From positions 114,896,213 through 114,960,212 of the forward strand of contig CM044310.1 of the NCBI GenBank assembly GCA_024291935.2: DNA of 64,000 nt, read 5' to 3'. The position numbers and the translations under genes were made by a program. The notes beneath the pieces are model-generated. The model was not told the origin of the DNA, searched no databases, and worked only from the letters and a program-made list of their open reading frames with translations. Below, piece after piece: positions 19,300-30,459 of this stretch (position 1 is the first letter of the stretch; the number at the start of each line of letters is the position of its first letter). Source of the stretch: Okapia johnstoni (lineage: Eukaryota; Chordata; Mammalia; Artiodactyla; Giraffidae).

Positions 19300-19920
19300 C
19301 TCTGAGTTCTGGCTTTCCGCAGTGGGGAGGCGGGCCTCCCGGGTCCCCTCGGTGCGGCCGGCCTCCCAGGCCCCGGGGCTGGTCTGGAGCCGGGTGGGGG
19401 CTGGGCGGGGGCGCCGGTGTCCGCAGGGTCCGAGCGGCCGGCGCGTGTGAAGGTTACCGCTCCCCGGCGGGGCGGGGGCCGCGCGCTGTTGCTGGGGTCT
19501 GCGGGGCCTGCCCGCGCCCGCGCCCCCCCTCCTTCCCGGCCAGCCAGTGAGCGGTACCCGCCGCCGTTGCCAGGGGAAACTCGCCGCCCCGTTACCCAGC
19601 AACAAGCCTGGCCCAACCAGGCGCGAGGACCCCCCAGGCCCCTCCCGCCGCTGCCCACCGCGTGCCCAATGCCAGGCGGGCAGAGCCGGCCCGGCTCCCG
19701 GAGACGGCGAGCGCGCTCATTGGCCGCCGCCGCGCCCGCCTGCCCGCCCGCCCGGATCTGGGGGAGCCCTCGGCGCGGGGGGCGGGGAGGCGGGCCCCGG
19801 GGAGCTGCCGGGCTCACTGCCTGCAAAGCCTGCGGCCGGCTGGGGTGAGGCCCGGGCTGGGCACTGCCGCCCCTCGCTCCCCGCCCCCCCGGCCCGCCCC
19901 GTACTCGCACTCCCTGGCGA
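19300..19920. promoter_or_regulatory. Unassigned CpG island with RFX-like motifs
   Basis: A dense CpG island lies about 5.5 kb upstream of BBC3 and 16 kb upstream of CCDC9, with no known gene attached. It holds an X-box-like GTTGCCAGGGGAAAC (19566-19580) and a perfect GTNRCC-N-RGYAAC palindrome GTTACCCAGCAAC (19591-19603). An inverted CCAAT box is at 19719-19723, and a plausible plus-strand splice donor CTGGG|gtgagg follows at 19,845. This looks like a promoter for a plus-strand transcript of unknown type; no ORF there has recognisable homology. Confidence 0.5.
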
Positions 19921-21180
19921 GGATGGGCACTTGGGATGGGCTGGAAATAGGGGCCGCGCATCCCGTCCCTCCCCAGGACGGCGCGCTAGAGTCGGCCTTG
20001 TGGAAACAGGAAGCAAGCCTCCCCTTCTCAGAGCGAGACCTGGGCATCCTGACCCCGCAAAGATAGGAGCTGGTTGTCTGCACAACATGCTCCACCCAAC
20101 CCCTCCCCAAACAGGATTCAGGCATCTTGACTTTTAAAAAAAACAGGGACTGGGGAATCTCTCCCAGAAAAAGATCCCATAAAAACAGGGGTCTCCCCCT
20201 CTCCCCAAAGGACTCAGGCATGCCCTGTCCTGTGACAAGGAGGATATGAATAACCCCCCGCCCAAGGGATGCTAGTTTCCGAGCCCCTGGAAACAAGCAT
20301 TCAGGATGCCCCCAGAAAGGAACCCAGGCAGGTCTGCTTCTGAGAAAGTTAGAACTGAGCTCCCCACCCCCACAGGAAGCAGGGACTCAGGTCTTTGGGC
20401 CCTTAGGCAACGAGATGTCTCAGAGTCTCTGGGCATCCTGGCGCCTCACCATAGTGATGCCGGGAGACCCCACATGTACACCCGTTACCAGACCCGCAGG
20501 TGTCCAGTTCATCCAGAGTACCACCTGCCCAGCCCCAGGGGGTAGGCTGCGAGCTCACCTCCCCTGAGTCATTTCCCCCAGGGTCTAGCTGGTTGATCTC
20601 CCAGGACGCAGGCATCTGACCCCACAGCCACGCCCTCTGCTCCCTGGCACTCAACCTCCCCCTCCCCCCACCACGCACATGCCAAGAACCCAGGAGTCGA
20701 AGCCGCGAGTGTCACAGAGCCCCCCCCCCCCAGACACCTGGCGAGGTGACCCAGTCCCTCACAGTGTGCAGGGGGTCCCTTCTAGGTCCTGGGGCCCTGG
20801 GATGCCCAGGACCCTAGCTCTGGCAGATCCTGTCTCCCAGTGCTTTTAGTTGGCCACCAGGGATCCGGTTCTGCGAGCCTGCAGCCTCAAGGGACCCTGA
20901 TGTGAGCGCCCAGGCTACTCCAGAGAGGCTCAGATTCCTCAGTCCTCACCCCCAGGAGACCCAGGCAGCCGAGCCCCCAGCTCCAGATGCGGGTTGAGTC
21001 CAGGTGCGGCCCGCCCCTACCCCGGCACCTGGGGGGGGGGGGGCGGAGTCGAGGATTACTCAGCCTCCAGAATGAGGCGATGAGATCATCCTGGGGGGGG
21101 TGACTAATGGCCGCGCTGGGGGGGGCGGGGAAGTTTACCCGGTAACAGCGGCTGCCTCACGGCCCCGCCCCCGGGGAAGG
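19921..21180. other. G/C-rich intergenic stretch without identifiable gene
   Basis: Moderately G/C-rich, with several short C or G runs (for example 12 G at about 21,032-21,043). A GTTTACCCGGTAAC element (21133-21146) contains a GGTAAC half site. Open frames here are unsupported. Confidence 0.5.
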
Positions 21181-21199
21181 GCCAGGAGAGGGAGGCATA

Positions 21200-22680
21200 A
21201 GCACACACACATACACACACACACACACAAGCACACACATACATACACAAGCCCACTTAGCATTCCCCCTTCCCTCAAGCATCCCACATCACACACATCT
21301 TACTGGGGCAAGGGCAGGGATGAGTGTGTGTGTGTGTGTGTGAGACTGTGTGTTTGTGTGACTGTGTGGTTTATGTACTGGAGAGTTCTCTGTCAGTCTG
21401 CTGGGCTACTGTGCTGTGTGTCCAGGGGTTGACTTATCTGAGCTGTGTTTGTGTAAAGTTGTGGTGTGGGACTGTGTCAGTGTACTGTTGTGTATCAGTT
21501 GATGGTGTGTGTCAGAGGGATGATGTTGTGTGATGGCATTTGTCCCACGGGGTGGCTCTGACTCTGCGATTGTGTGTCAGTGTGCTATTTGTATGATATT
21601 TGGGCATGCTGTGTGTGAGTGTGATGGTGTATGTGTGTTTGTGTTCATGTGCTGTTTTGTGCAACTTCCTGGTGTGCATCGATGAGATGATGTATGTCCC
21701 TGTGGTTGTGTTTGTGTGACAGTGGGATTGGATACGCATTGGAGTGCTTTTGTACATTAGCCGAAATGTTTGTGGACATGCTGTGGTTGTATGCAACAGT
21801 GTAACACTGTGTCTGTGGTTGCATCACTATGATTGTGTCTGCAGTGCTGTGTGATGGTGGAATTGTGTGTGTATACCATCATGGTTGTGTGGGTGTGTGC
21901 ACAAAGCTTCACATCCTTGGGATTATGTAGGCCACTCTGTACCTCAGTGGAATTGTGTTATTTTGTGTGGTATGTTGTGTGAAACTGTGATAGTATGTGC
22001 CTGAGTGCTTCGCTGTGTGTCAAGGGGAAAATGTTCATGCCTGTCACTGGCAATGTTTGGACAATGCTGTGTATAGCAGGATACTCTTGTCATTGTATTG
22101 GAAATGTTGTGAGTCTGTGGGACTGTGTTACTGAGAGTATGCACATCAGTGCGATGCTATGCGTCCTTCTGATTACATGTGTCATTGTGATTGTATTTGT
22201 CAGTGTGATGTTGTGCGTCCATGGGACTGTGCCTTTGTTAATAAGGTTGTGTGCACTCTTGTGTCACTGTGACTGAATGAGTCATTGTTGTGACTATGTG
22301 TATCACTGCGATGATGTGTGTGCCATGACCACTGGGATTGTGTGTGCCACTTATATTGTGTGTTCTAGGGTCTAAGTCGTGAAGAATGCATGGGTCTGGG
22401 CAACACTGGGTTTCAGTGTGGTTGTGGGTTAGGGTAATGCTGTGTGTCATTGTGATTGTGGGTCTGGGCAGTGCTGTGTGTCCTGGAACTGCGACTGTGT
22501 CCCTGAGATTTTGTGCGTCTGCGCTGCTGTGTCTCTGCGTGTTCCTGGGACCGCGTGTGTATGACACGATGTGTGTCACTGTGATTGCGTGCGTATGGGG
22601 GGCAGGCGATGCTGCGTGTCCCCGGGACAGTGTAAGTGTGTGAGCCACTGTGATTGTGTGGCCGCGTGCTTCGCTGAGTG
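21200..22680. repeat. Degenerate TG-rich low-complexity domain
   Basis: A short CA microsatellite (about 21,200-21,250) is followed by about 1.4 kb in which the plus strand is dominated by TGTGTG, TGTGTCA and GATTGTGT words. Phrases such as 'cactgtgattgtgtg' recur without fixed spacing. In composition it is the strand-reverse of the CA-rich domains around BBC3. Confidence 0.75.
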
Positions 22681-22689
22681 TCGGGGGAA

Positions 22690-22930
22690 GGTGCATCTCT
22701 AGGCCTCCTGCCTGAGAACAGCGACGCTGCTCTCTGATTGGCTGCGGCCTCGCCAGTGAGAAGCTTCCGAATCCTGCGGTAACTTGGTAACTCGGTAACT
22801 CGGCCGCCGCCGCCGCCGCCGCCGCCGCGGGGATGGGGGGGTAGGGAGGGGCCCCGACTGTATCCCGCAGGGCCCGCCCCTGCAGGCGCCCCTGACCCCG
22901 CGTGCCCCTTCCGGATCGCCCTCACCCCAC
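22690..22930. promoter_or_regulatory. Small CpG island with GGTAAC triplet and (CCG)n
   Basis: It contains an inverted CCAAT box (ctgattggctgcgg, about 22,735), three GGTAAC half sites spaced 8 bases apart (22778, 22786 and 22794), and a (GCC)8-9 tract at 22,803-22,829. It looks like a promoter, but no gene is recognised on either side. Confidence 0.45.
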
Positions 22931-23690
22931 CGCTCCCCAAACTCACCTCGGTCTCTGCAGCCCTGACTCCATCTCCCTCTCCTGCCCCATCTCGGCCACT
23001 CGCCAGGACTCGCTCCGCCTCTGCCGTACCCGTTTGTTTGTTTCTCCCAGTGTGTGTCCTCGCTTGTCTCTTTCTCTTTCCGTCTCTGTCTCCCACCTCC
23101 CCCTCTGTCTCTCCTTGATCTCTCTCTCCCCATCTCTCTCTTCCTGTCTCTGTCCCTCCTGAGGCTTCCTCGGGCTATCTCTCCGTCTCCCCTCCTCTGC
23201 CTCAGTCTCCCCATCTTTGCGTCTTCCCACGTCTTGGCTCTGCCTCCCTCCCTTCCCCGTCCCCTTTCTCTCTCACTCCCACAGCCAATCTCAGAATTCA
23301 CTTTTCATTCTGCGGAGGCAGCCCGGGAACCGACCATTCGCTACTTCACCCTCGCCCCTCCCCGCAAACCCAGGCTTCAGCCACCAGGCCCCACGCAGGG
23401 CAGACTTCAGGAAGGACTTCCCTCCCTGGTTCAGCACTGGAGTTTTATCGCTCGGGCCAGGCGGAGCCCCGGAGGCCCCGTGGCTTCCGGAGGCGCCCGG
23501 GCGGGATGAGCTCACTGCAAGTTGGCTTGGATTTCATCAGCTTGCTCCGCCGGAGGTGCCCCCGTTCCTCATCCCTCGCGGGCCGAGCCGGTGAATCCGC
23601 TGGGCGCCTGCTGCCCCCGAGCGGCGAAAGGAGGAAGCGCAGGCTCCGCGTAAAAACCCAACCTTTGCAGTTCACGATGTCACCAGCTCA
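22931..23690. other. Pyrimidine-rich stretch without identifiable gene
   Basis: From about 23,040 to 23,290 the plus strand is a degenerate TCTC/TCTGTCTC tract with strong strand bias. The remainder to 23,690 is moderately G/C-rich. No exon or repeat family is recognised. Confidence 0.5.
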
Positions 23691-23850
23691 CGAGTGCGGC
23701 AAATAGGAATCCATTTCACCCTCGCAGCAACCCCATGAGACAGAGACTATTTTCTATACTATTTACAACTGGGAAACTGAGGTCAGAACCTTGAGGTCGG
23801 CCGCCTGAGGTCACATATCTGGTGAATGGAGCCCTTTAGAGGTTCACATG
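23690..23850 (+). repeat. MIR-type SINE relic
   Basis: 'cctcgcagcaaccccatgag' then 'caactgggaaactgaggtca', typical MIR core wording. Confidence 0.65.
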
Positions 23851-23911
23851 TGAGAAGGGAATGCTAGTAATCACCCAGATGTCTGCGGTCATTTTTTCTT
23901 CTTCTTCTTTT

Positions 23912-24102
23912 TATTTTTAAGATTTTTTGATGTGGACCAGTTTTAAAGTCTTTACTGAGTTTGCTACAGTATTGCTTCTGTTTTACGTCTTGGCTCTCGG
24001 CTGCCAGGCATGTGGGCTCCTGGCTCCCCGACCAGGGACAGAACCCACACCCCCTGCGCTGGAAGGTAAAATCTTAACCACTGGACCAACAGGGAAGCGC
24101 TT
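23912..24102 (-). repeat. CHR-type SINE, antisense
   Basis: 'ggcatgtgggctcctggctc', 'ccgaccagggacagaaccca' and 'ctggaccaacagggaagcgc'. Confidence 0.8.
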
Positions 24103-24149
24103 CATTTATTCTTTTTATTTTTATTTTTTTTTTTTTCATTTATTCTTAT

Positions 24150-24880
24150 ATTCAGCAAAGATTTGACTTTCTATGCCAGGCACTGTTACAGGCGCTGGGG
24201 ACACAGGAGTGAAGAAAACAGACAAAAATCCCTGCCTTCCCGGGGCTGATACTCTAGTCTCGAGGAGAAAGGCAATGGATAATAAAATTAACAATACAAA
24301 GTGAGTCTCAAAGTAGATAAAAGAAGCAGAGAAGGTGGGCCAAGAGTGTTGAGAGTGGTCTTAATCACCGCGGTGACCAGGGAAGGTCTTCCAGAGAAAG
24401 TGATACTGTTGGAAGAGCCCAAAGGAGGTGCCTCTGCAGGGGGAAGGGCAGGTACAAAGGTCCTGAGGCCAGAGTGGACGTGTCCAGAAGAGACAGGAGC
24501 TTCCGTGGGGCTGGAAGGGCGTGAGTAAAGAGAGAGGGATGAGAGGTGAAGTCCATACAAAATTAGATCGTGGTGAAGACTTTACTTTTTACTCTGAATC
24601 AGGTGGCAGCCATTGGAGAGTTCCGAGCAGAGACGGGAGGTGAGCTGACTTCGTTCTTAAGGCGCCCCCTGGCGGCCAAGTGGGAAACAGGTTGTAGGGT
24701 TGTGGGCGGAGAGAGCGGAGAGCCCTGGGAGGGTGCGATTGTAATAGCACAGGTTGGGGTGGTGGAGACAGGCCCGGAGTGGGTACTGTGGAGTTAGGCT
24801 GAAGGTGGAGCCGATGGGATTGGCCGAGGCACCGATGAATGTGTGGGAAAGAGGCATTTAGAGGGTTTTGTCCTGAGCAG
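24150..24880 (+). repeat. Ancient mammalian interspersed repeat (copy 1)
   Basis: Diagnostic phrases 'atgccaggcactgttacagg', 'gggaaggtcttccagagaaa', 'ggtacaaaggtcctgaggcc' and 'gtggcagccattggagagtt'. I cannot assign the family name with confidence. Related copies lie at about 38.3-39.3, 44.5 and 51.5-52.1 kb, all in the same orientation. Confidence 0.6.
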
Positions 24881-24944
24881 CTGAAGGATAAAAAGGCCAG
24901 GATGATGATGATGATAATCATAATAATGCCAATTTCCACATTCT

Positions 24945-25300
24945 GTGCACCTACTATGTGCCAAACTCTGTGACAACTCACCGCTTTACACATCCGCCCT
25001 GGTTAAATCCTTCTGACCATCCTGAGAAGCCAGAGGTGGAGGTGGGCAGTGTAGCATTCTGGATTTATTGAGATTTTATTTTGAAAGTAGAGTCTACATG
25101 ATTTGTCAGTAGCTATGTGTGGATTTGATGGATAATAACAATAATAGTCTACACATAGAGTGTGTGTCTGGCACTGTTCTCAGCACTTTAACTGTATCAT
25201 CCTGTTTAATCCTCACAGCCTGCCATCATTAGCACCGTTTTACATAAGCGGAAACCAAGGCAAGAAAGATTAAGTATCTTGTCTAAGCTCAACTAATAAT
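24945..25300 (+). repeat. MIR-type SINE relics
   Basis: Two adjacent copies: 'tgcacctactatgtgccaaa' at about 24,945, and 'gtctggcactgttctcagca' with 'taatcctcacagcctgccat' at about 25,165-25,220. Confidence 0.6.
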
Positions 25301-25507
25301 TACAAAAACTTATTATAGAGGTGGTAGTGTGGGCTCTGGGAGTCAGAAGCATCTCTTTGGATTCAAATCCCAGCGGGATGTGTGACCTTGAACAGCTCAC
25401 AAGGACTCTGGGCTTCGGTATCCTGCTTTATAAAATGGAGATTGCAAGAGTACCATTTTTACCAGGATTTGGGAGTGAGTTGCTGAGGAACAAAAGAGAA
25501 CCACAGA

Positions 25508-25675
25508 GAGACTTCACTGGCAGTCCAATGGTCAATGCATTTGGAACTCCATGCTTCCAATAAATCAATGCAGGGGGACGTGGGTTCGATCTCTGGTCCG
25601 GGAACTAAGATTCCTTATGCAGCATGACGAGACAAACAAAACAACAAAACAAAACCCCCCAACAACAACAAAACT
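25508..25675 (+). repeat. CHR-type SINE with A/C-rich tail
   Basis: 'gacttcactggcagtccaat', 'gtgggttcgatctctggtcc' and a tail of caacaaaacaaaac repeats. Confidence 0.8.
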
Positions 25676-25717
25676 CAGCGGTAAGAAAGACTTTAAATGT
25701 TAGTACAGACTCCTTTT

Positions 25718-25940
25718 GGGGCTTCCCAGGTGGTGCTAGTGGTAAAGAACCCACCTGCCAATGCATAAGAGATGCGGGTTCGATTCCTAGGTTGGGTAGA
25801 TCCCTTGGAGGAGGGCATGGCAACGCACTCCAGTATTCTTGCCTAGAGAATCCCACGGACAGAGGAGCCTCGAGAGCTACAGTTCACAGGGTCACAAAGA
25901 GTCAGACACGACTGAAGTGACTTAGCAGGCACACACAGAC
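25718..25940 (+). repeat. Bov-tA SINE, full length
   Basis: 'gcttcccaggtggtgctagt', 'gcgggttcgattcctaggtt' and 'agtcagacacgactgaagtg'. Confidence 0.93.
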
Positions 25941-27150
25941 TCTCTTTAAGGCCTGGGGCTACAGAGACAAGATCTTAAAACAATCATGATAAAACAAATA
26001 CTCCGTCAGTCACCTCAGAGGGCCTACAAGGTGTGGTGCCCAGAGGGCAAAAGAACAAGATAAGCCCAAAGGGCCTCAGAACAAGGGAACAGAAAGCACC
26101 AGACCCTTCCTGCCTTTCCCTCCAGGTTGCAGCTGGTGCAGAATATTTGAGCCCTCCTAGGCAGCATGGCTTGTCCTTTTTTGTCTAAAGGTATCTGTCC
26201 TGTTCTTCTTCCCCATATAGGGAAAGTATACATACCTCATCCAATCAGCAAAGGACTCGCAAGATGTCTAGCCCATTCTTTTGTTCCCTGGTTATAAAAA
26301 CAGGCAAATGACCCATATTCTTTGTCTCACTCCCTTGAGCTGGCCCGCTGCTCTAACAGTGTCTCCCACTTTCATAAATTCTATTCATTTGTTCTGCCTC
26401 CTGTCTGAAAATTCTTTTCCAACCCACCCAGGGACCACAACACAAGGTTTGAGTCTTGCGAGGACTCCTCCAGGCAGGACTCCCTGATTGCCTCCTTGCT
26501 TCCCCGAGCTCATAGGAGCTCGTCTTTTCTGTACCTCTGCCTGCACAGCTTGTGTCAGGGAATATGCCTCCCAGTGCCTCTTATTGGGCCTGGATGACCC
26601 TGCCTCAGCCTCCCTTTCTATCTTACAGCTGGGAATGGAGCCACCATATTTCCTTTCTTCACCCAGGACACGGCTGTATTCACCTGGCTTGCCCCCACGT
26701 TTCACTCTGATCTCTAATGAAATGTCACCTACTCTGAGAAGCCTTCCAGGACCATCTTTGTCCCCTCACTCTGCCTTATTTTGCTCCACAGCTCTCCTTT
26801 TACGTATTCATTTGTTTATCTACTTACAGTCTGTTTTCTTTGGTTGAAAGTCACCTCCATGACGGCAGGGACACAGCTGTACCTTCTACTTTCCATTTCA
26901 CAGATTGAAAAAAAAAACAGATCAAGGCTCCTCCGCAAAGCAGGTTTCATGGTTCAAGGACTATTTGCTGAAAGAACGCGTCTGGGGTGGAAAGCGGCGG
27001 AGAGCGCGCCACACCGCCCCCTGGTGGCGAGTGGGAAACTCGCACCGGGGAAGTACCCTGCAGGCTGTCCAATTTCCTACAGACTTTCAGGCCCTCTGTT
27101 ATTACCTATGTGCTAATACTAGGACGTAACTCCATTTCACGTTAAAGACA
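25941..27150. other. Intergenic stretch without identifiable gene
   Basis: No recognised repeat covers most of this segment, and open frames on either strand are short and unconserved in appearance. A diverged repeat-like phrase occurs at about 26,500-26,900. Confidence 0.4.
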
Positions 27151-27559
27151 AAGTATTGTTTACGATTATTTTTTGAATTTTCAAATTTTCCTTTTGAAAT
27201 GCTTGAAAACGTTGCTTCAACTGAGGCATAACTTCCATACTTTTGTAAGGCTCACAAAATCCCACACACGAAACTCCACGTAAGTACACCCTGCCCAGGG
27301 TCCGAGACGGGGGATGGCGATACAAGACACAGACATTACCTCTGGGAACTTCCCTCAGACCCCCTCTAGTCACTGTTCCCCCGGGGTAGCCATTATCCTG
27401 AGTGCTAACAGCAGAGATTAATGTTGCCTTTTCTAGAACTTCAGACAAACAGCACCACGCAGTATATGCCCCTTTGTGTCTGGCTGGCTCTTGTCACTCG
27501 GCTTCATGTTTGTGACATTCATAATGTTGCTGGGCATCGTTAGAGACCGTTTGGTTTCT

Positions 27560-27682
27560 GTTTCCTTTCTGGCTGCACCTCACTGGCACGTGGGAACTTG
27601 GTTCCCTGGCCAGGGATCGAACCCACACCCCCTGCATTGGAAGCGCAGAGCCTTAGCCACTGGACCACCAGCGATGTCCCCA
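27560..27682 (-). repeat. CHR-type SINE fragment, antisense
   Basis: 'tccctggccagggatcgaac' and 'cactggaccaccagcgatgt'. Confidence 0.85.
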
Positions 27683-27782
27683 TTGTCTTTTTTGTATAGC
27701 GTTCCTGGGTAGGAAGACACCACAGTGTGACTATCCACTTCACTGACAGGCATTTGAGTTGCTTCTGGTTTGGGGCTGGGTT

Positions 27783-28290
27783 AGCCTGCTTAGGGCTGCC
27801 ATAAGAAGGTAGCACAGACTGGGTGGCCTAAATAACAGATACTTGTGTTTTCAGAGTTCTGGAAGCCGGATGTCTGAGATCAAGGTCTTGGTGGGGTTGG
27901 GTTCTTCTGAGCCTCCCTCGTTGGCTGGTAGAGGGCCACTTTCTCTCTGTGGGCTCCAGTGGTCTTCTGTGTGTGTCTTAATCTCTCACTCATCTTTTGG
28001 CCTCAGCACAGGGCATGTGGGATCTTAGATCCCCTGCCAGGCACTGAACCCACGCTCCCCGTGTTGGAAGCGCTGAGTCTTAACCGCTGGAGAGTTGGGA
28101 AGTTCCCCTAATCACCTCTTCTTATAAGAACAGCAGTCATCCCAGACTAGAGTACATTCTAATGACCTCATATTCACTTCATTACCTTGGCGAAGAGCCG
28201 AGAGACAGGTCATCTGTCTCAATGCGGTCACACTCTGGGGTCCTGAGGTGGGGGTCAGGACTTCAAAGTATATATTTTGGGGTGATACAA
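27783..28290 (+). repeat. Old interspersed repeat split by a CHR SINE
   Basis: 'gcacagactgggtggcctaa' at the start and 'cacctcttcttataagaaca' then 'ctaatgacctcatattcact' later belong to one old repeat, seen again at 30.46-31.03 and 60.64-61.21 kb. A CHR SINE in antisense interrupts it at about 28,000-28,108. Confidence 0.55.
28000..28108 (-). repeat. CHR-type SINE fragment, antisense, nested
   Basis: 'ggcatgtgggatcttagatc' and 'cttaaccgctggagagttgg', inserted into an older repeat. Confidence 0.75.
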
Positions 28291-28377
28291 ATAGCCCCTG
28301 AGAGGGGCTTTATTATGCTAAAGCTGCTATGAACATTCTGATTTGTGGCATATCTTTTGGGGAACACATGTATGTGG

Positions 28378-28502
28378 CGCATGCGTGCTCAATCGCTTCA
28401 GTCGTGTCTGACTCTTGCGACCCCATGGACTGTAGCCCACCAGGCTCCTCTGTCCATGGGATTCTCCAGGTAAGAACACTGGAGTGGGTTGTCCTGCTTG
28501 AC
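28378..28502 (-). repeat. Bov-A SINE fragment, antisense
   Basis: 'cagtcgtgtctgactcttgc' and 'tgtccatgggattctccagg'; the inverted head is missing. Confidence 0.88.
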
Positions 28503-28564
28503 CCCAGGCTAGGTCAGGTGCTCCTCAAGGCTGACCCTGCCAAGGAGGGCTTCCTTGCTTCCCT

Positions 28565-28735
28565 TTTTTGTAAATTATTTATTTATTTGGCTGCTCTGAG
28601 TCTTAGTGGGGGCACGTGGGATCTTCCATCTTAGTTGCAGCATGTGGGATCTAGTTTCCTGACCAGGAATCAAACCCAGTCCCCTTGCACTAGGAGCATG
28701 GAGTCTTAGCCAGTGGACCAGCAGGGAAGTCCCAA
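28565..28735 (-). repeat. CHR-type SINE, antisense
   Basis: 'atttatttatttggctgctc', 'tgaccaggaatcaaacccag' and 'gaccagcagggaagtccc'. Confidence 0.85.
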
Positions 28736-29345
28736 AGGAGGGCTTCCTGGAGGAGGTGACATCTGAGCTGAGCTCTGAAGGATGAAGACTAACCAGAGGA
28801 AGAGGCTGTGAAGGGTGTTCCAAGCAAGAGGAATGGCTTATTTCCAAAGCCCAGATGAGGGACAGCGTGTTATTTTCAAGGAGCTGATAAATATTGTTCC
28901 GTATGGCTAGAGGAGGGTTTCTCAGCGTCGGTTCTATTGACTTTCGGGGCTGGATAAGTCTTAGTTGTGGGGGCTATTCTGTTCATTGGAGGATGTTCTG
29001 CAGTTTCCTGGCCTTGACCCAAAGGATGCTTGGGGGACCCTCTCCCTAATCCAAGATGATCTGGATGTTGTCAAATGTCACCTGGGGGGCAAAGTCCTCC
29101 CTGTTGAGAACCAGGAGGTGAGACCGTAAAAGGTGAGGATGGCAGAAAGGGAACGAGGCGGTCTGAGAGGTCAGCAGAGGGATGGACAACCTTAAATCTG
29201 CTCTTTCCGCCAGAGGGACTCTATGGAGGATGGGCCACGTGGAGGCTGGCCGGGCCTGGGGACTGGGTTCAAATTCTGACCCCGCCACTGCAGTGACTGG
29301 ACTGTGGCCTCTGAGATAGGTCCACTTGAAACCTCAAAACATGAC
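28736..29345. other. Intergenic stretch, old repeat debris
   Basis: The first 150 bases ('ttcctggaggaggtgacatc') look like the ancient repeat also found at 24.2 kb. The rest shows nothing I can assign. Confidence 0.4.
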
Positions 29346-29350
29346 CTTAT

Positions 29351-29625
29351 TGGACTTCCCTGGTGTCACAGTGTATGAGATCCATGTGGCAACGCAGGGG
29401 ACACAGGTTCAATCCCTGGTCCGGGAAGATCCCACATGACAAAGAGGAACTAATCCCATGCGCCACAACTATTGAAGCCCATGCGCCTAGAGCCTGTGCT
29501 CTGCCAACAAGAAAAGCCACCACGATGAGATGCCTGTGCACTGCAACTAGAGTAGCCCCCACTCAACTACAGAAAAGCCCGCACACAGCAACGAAGACCC
29601 AGTGCAGCCAAAAAAGATATAGAGA
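29351..29625 (+). repeat. CHR-type (long form) SINE
   Basis: 'gacttccctggtgtcacagt', 'ggttcaatccctggtccggg', 'gaaaagccaccacgatgaga' and 'cagcaacgaagacccagtgc'. Confidence 0.88.
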
Positions 29626-30085
29626 AATCCAGAGAGGAAGGCCTGGTGAAGGCTGAGGTGGAGACTGGAGTGACGGGTCTGTAAGCCACGGGGATGACTT
29701 GCTGGCAGCCTCCAGAGGCTGGGGCAGAAGCAGGGCCTCCAGAAGGAAGCATCTCTACTGACGCCTTGATTTCAGACCTCTGGCCGCCAGAACTGGGGAA
29801 GAATGTATGTCTGCTATTTTGAGTCACGCTATTTGTGGTCATTGGTTATCCGACACCAATCCAGCCTCTCAGCAGCTGTGACACCGTGGATGGAGCAGCC
29901 TCACTGAGCCTGTCTTCTCTTTCTGTAAAATGGGTATAAACAAGGCACCCACCTTTTAGGACTATGACGCAGATGAAAAGAGAGTATCCTTTTAATCAAT
30001 AAGTTAGCAAACATTTGTGACATGTTCATAGACCATCAGCTGGCCTGTTATGTGGCCAGTGGTATTACACGTAAAAGAAATATAA

Positions 30086-30150
30086 TCGAACCCAGGTCTT
30101 CCGCATTGCAGGCAGAGTCTTTACCAACCCAGTCACCAGGGAAGCCCAAC
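30086..30150 (-). repeat. Bov-tA SINE head fragment, antisense
   Basis: 'gaacccaggtcttccgcatt' and 'caccagggaagccc' only. Confidence 0.7.
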
Positions 30151-30199
30151 AGAAATATAATAGTGGCAGTTAAATGCATTTAATGTGCTCCAGGGACAG

Positions 30200-30412
30200 A
30201 TTTTTTTTTTTTTAATTTATTTAGCTGCGCTGGGTCTTAGTTGTGGCACATGGAATCTTCAATCTTTGATGCAGCATGTGGTATCTTTAGCTGTGGCACA
30301 TAAACTCTTAGTTGTGGCATGTGGGATCTAGTTCCCTGACCAGGGATCAAACCTCGGCCTCCTGCACTGAGAGTGTGGAGTCTTAGCCACTGGACCACCA
30401 GGGAAGTGCCTG
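30200..30412 (-). repeat. CHR-type SINE, antisense, full length
   Basis: T run, 'tttatttagctgcgctgggt', 'tccctgaccagggatcaaac' and 'ctggaccaccagggaagtgc'. Confidence 0.9.
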
Positions 30413-30459
30413 GTCACAGTGCTAAGTGCCTCTTGCGTGCGTATTCTCAAACAACACAT

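Noticed and set aside
19290..20137. Open frames of 196 and 223 codons in the 19.3-19.9 kb CpG island
   Set aside because: Composition-driven, on both strands at once, no recognisable protein; the island is better read as a promoter.
22238..23301. Minus-strand frames of 150-230 codons over the TG/TCTC-rich region
   Set aside because: H/T/R-rich translations of low-complexity DNA; no start or splice context supports them.
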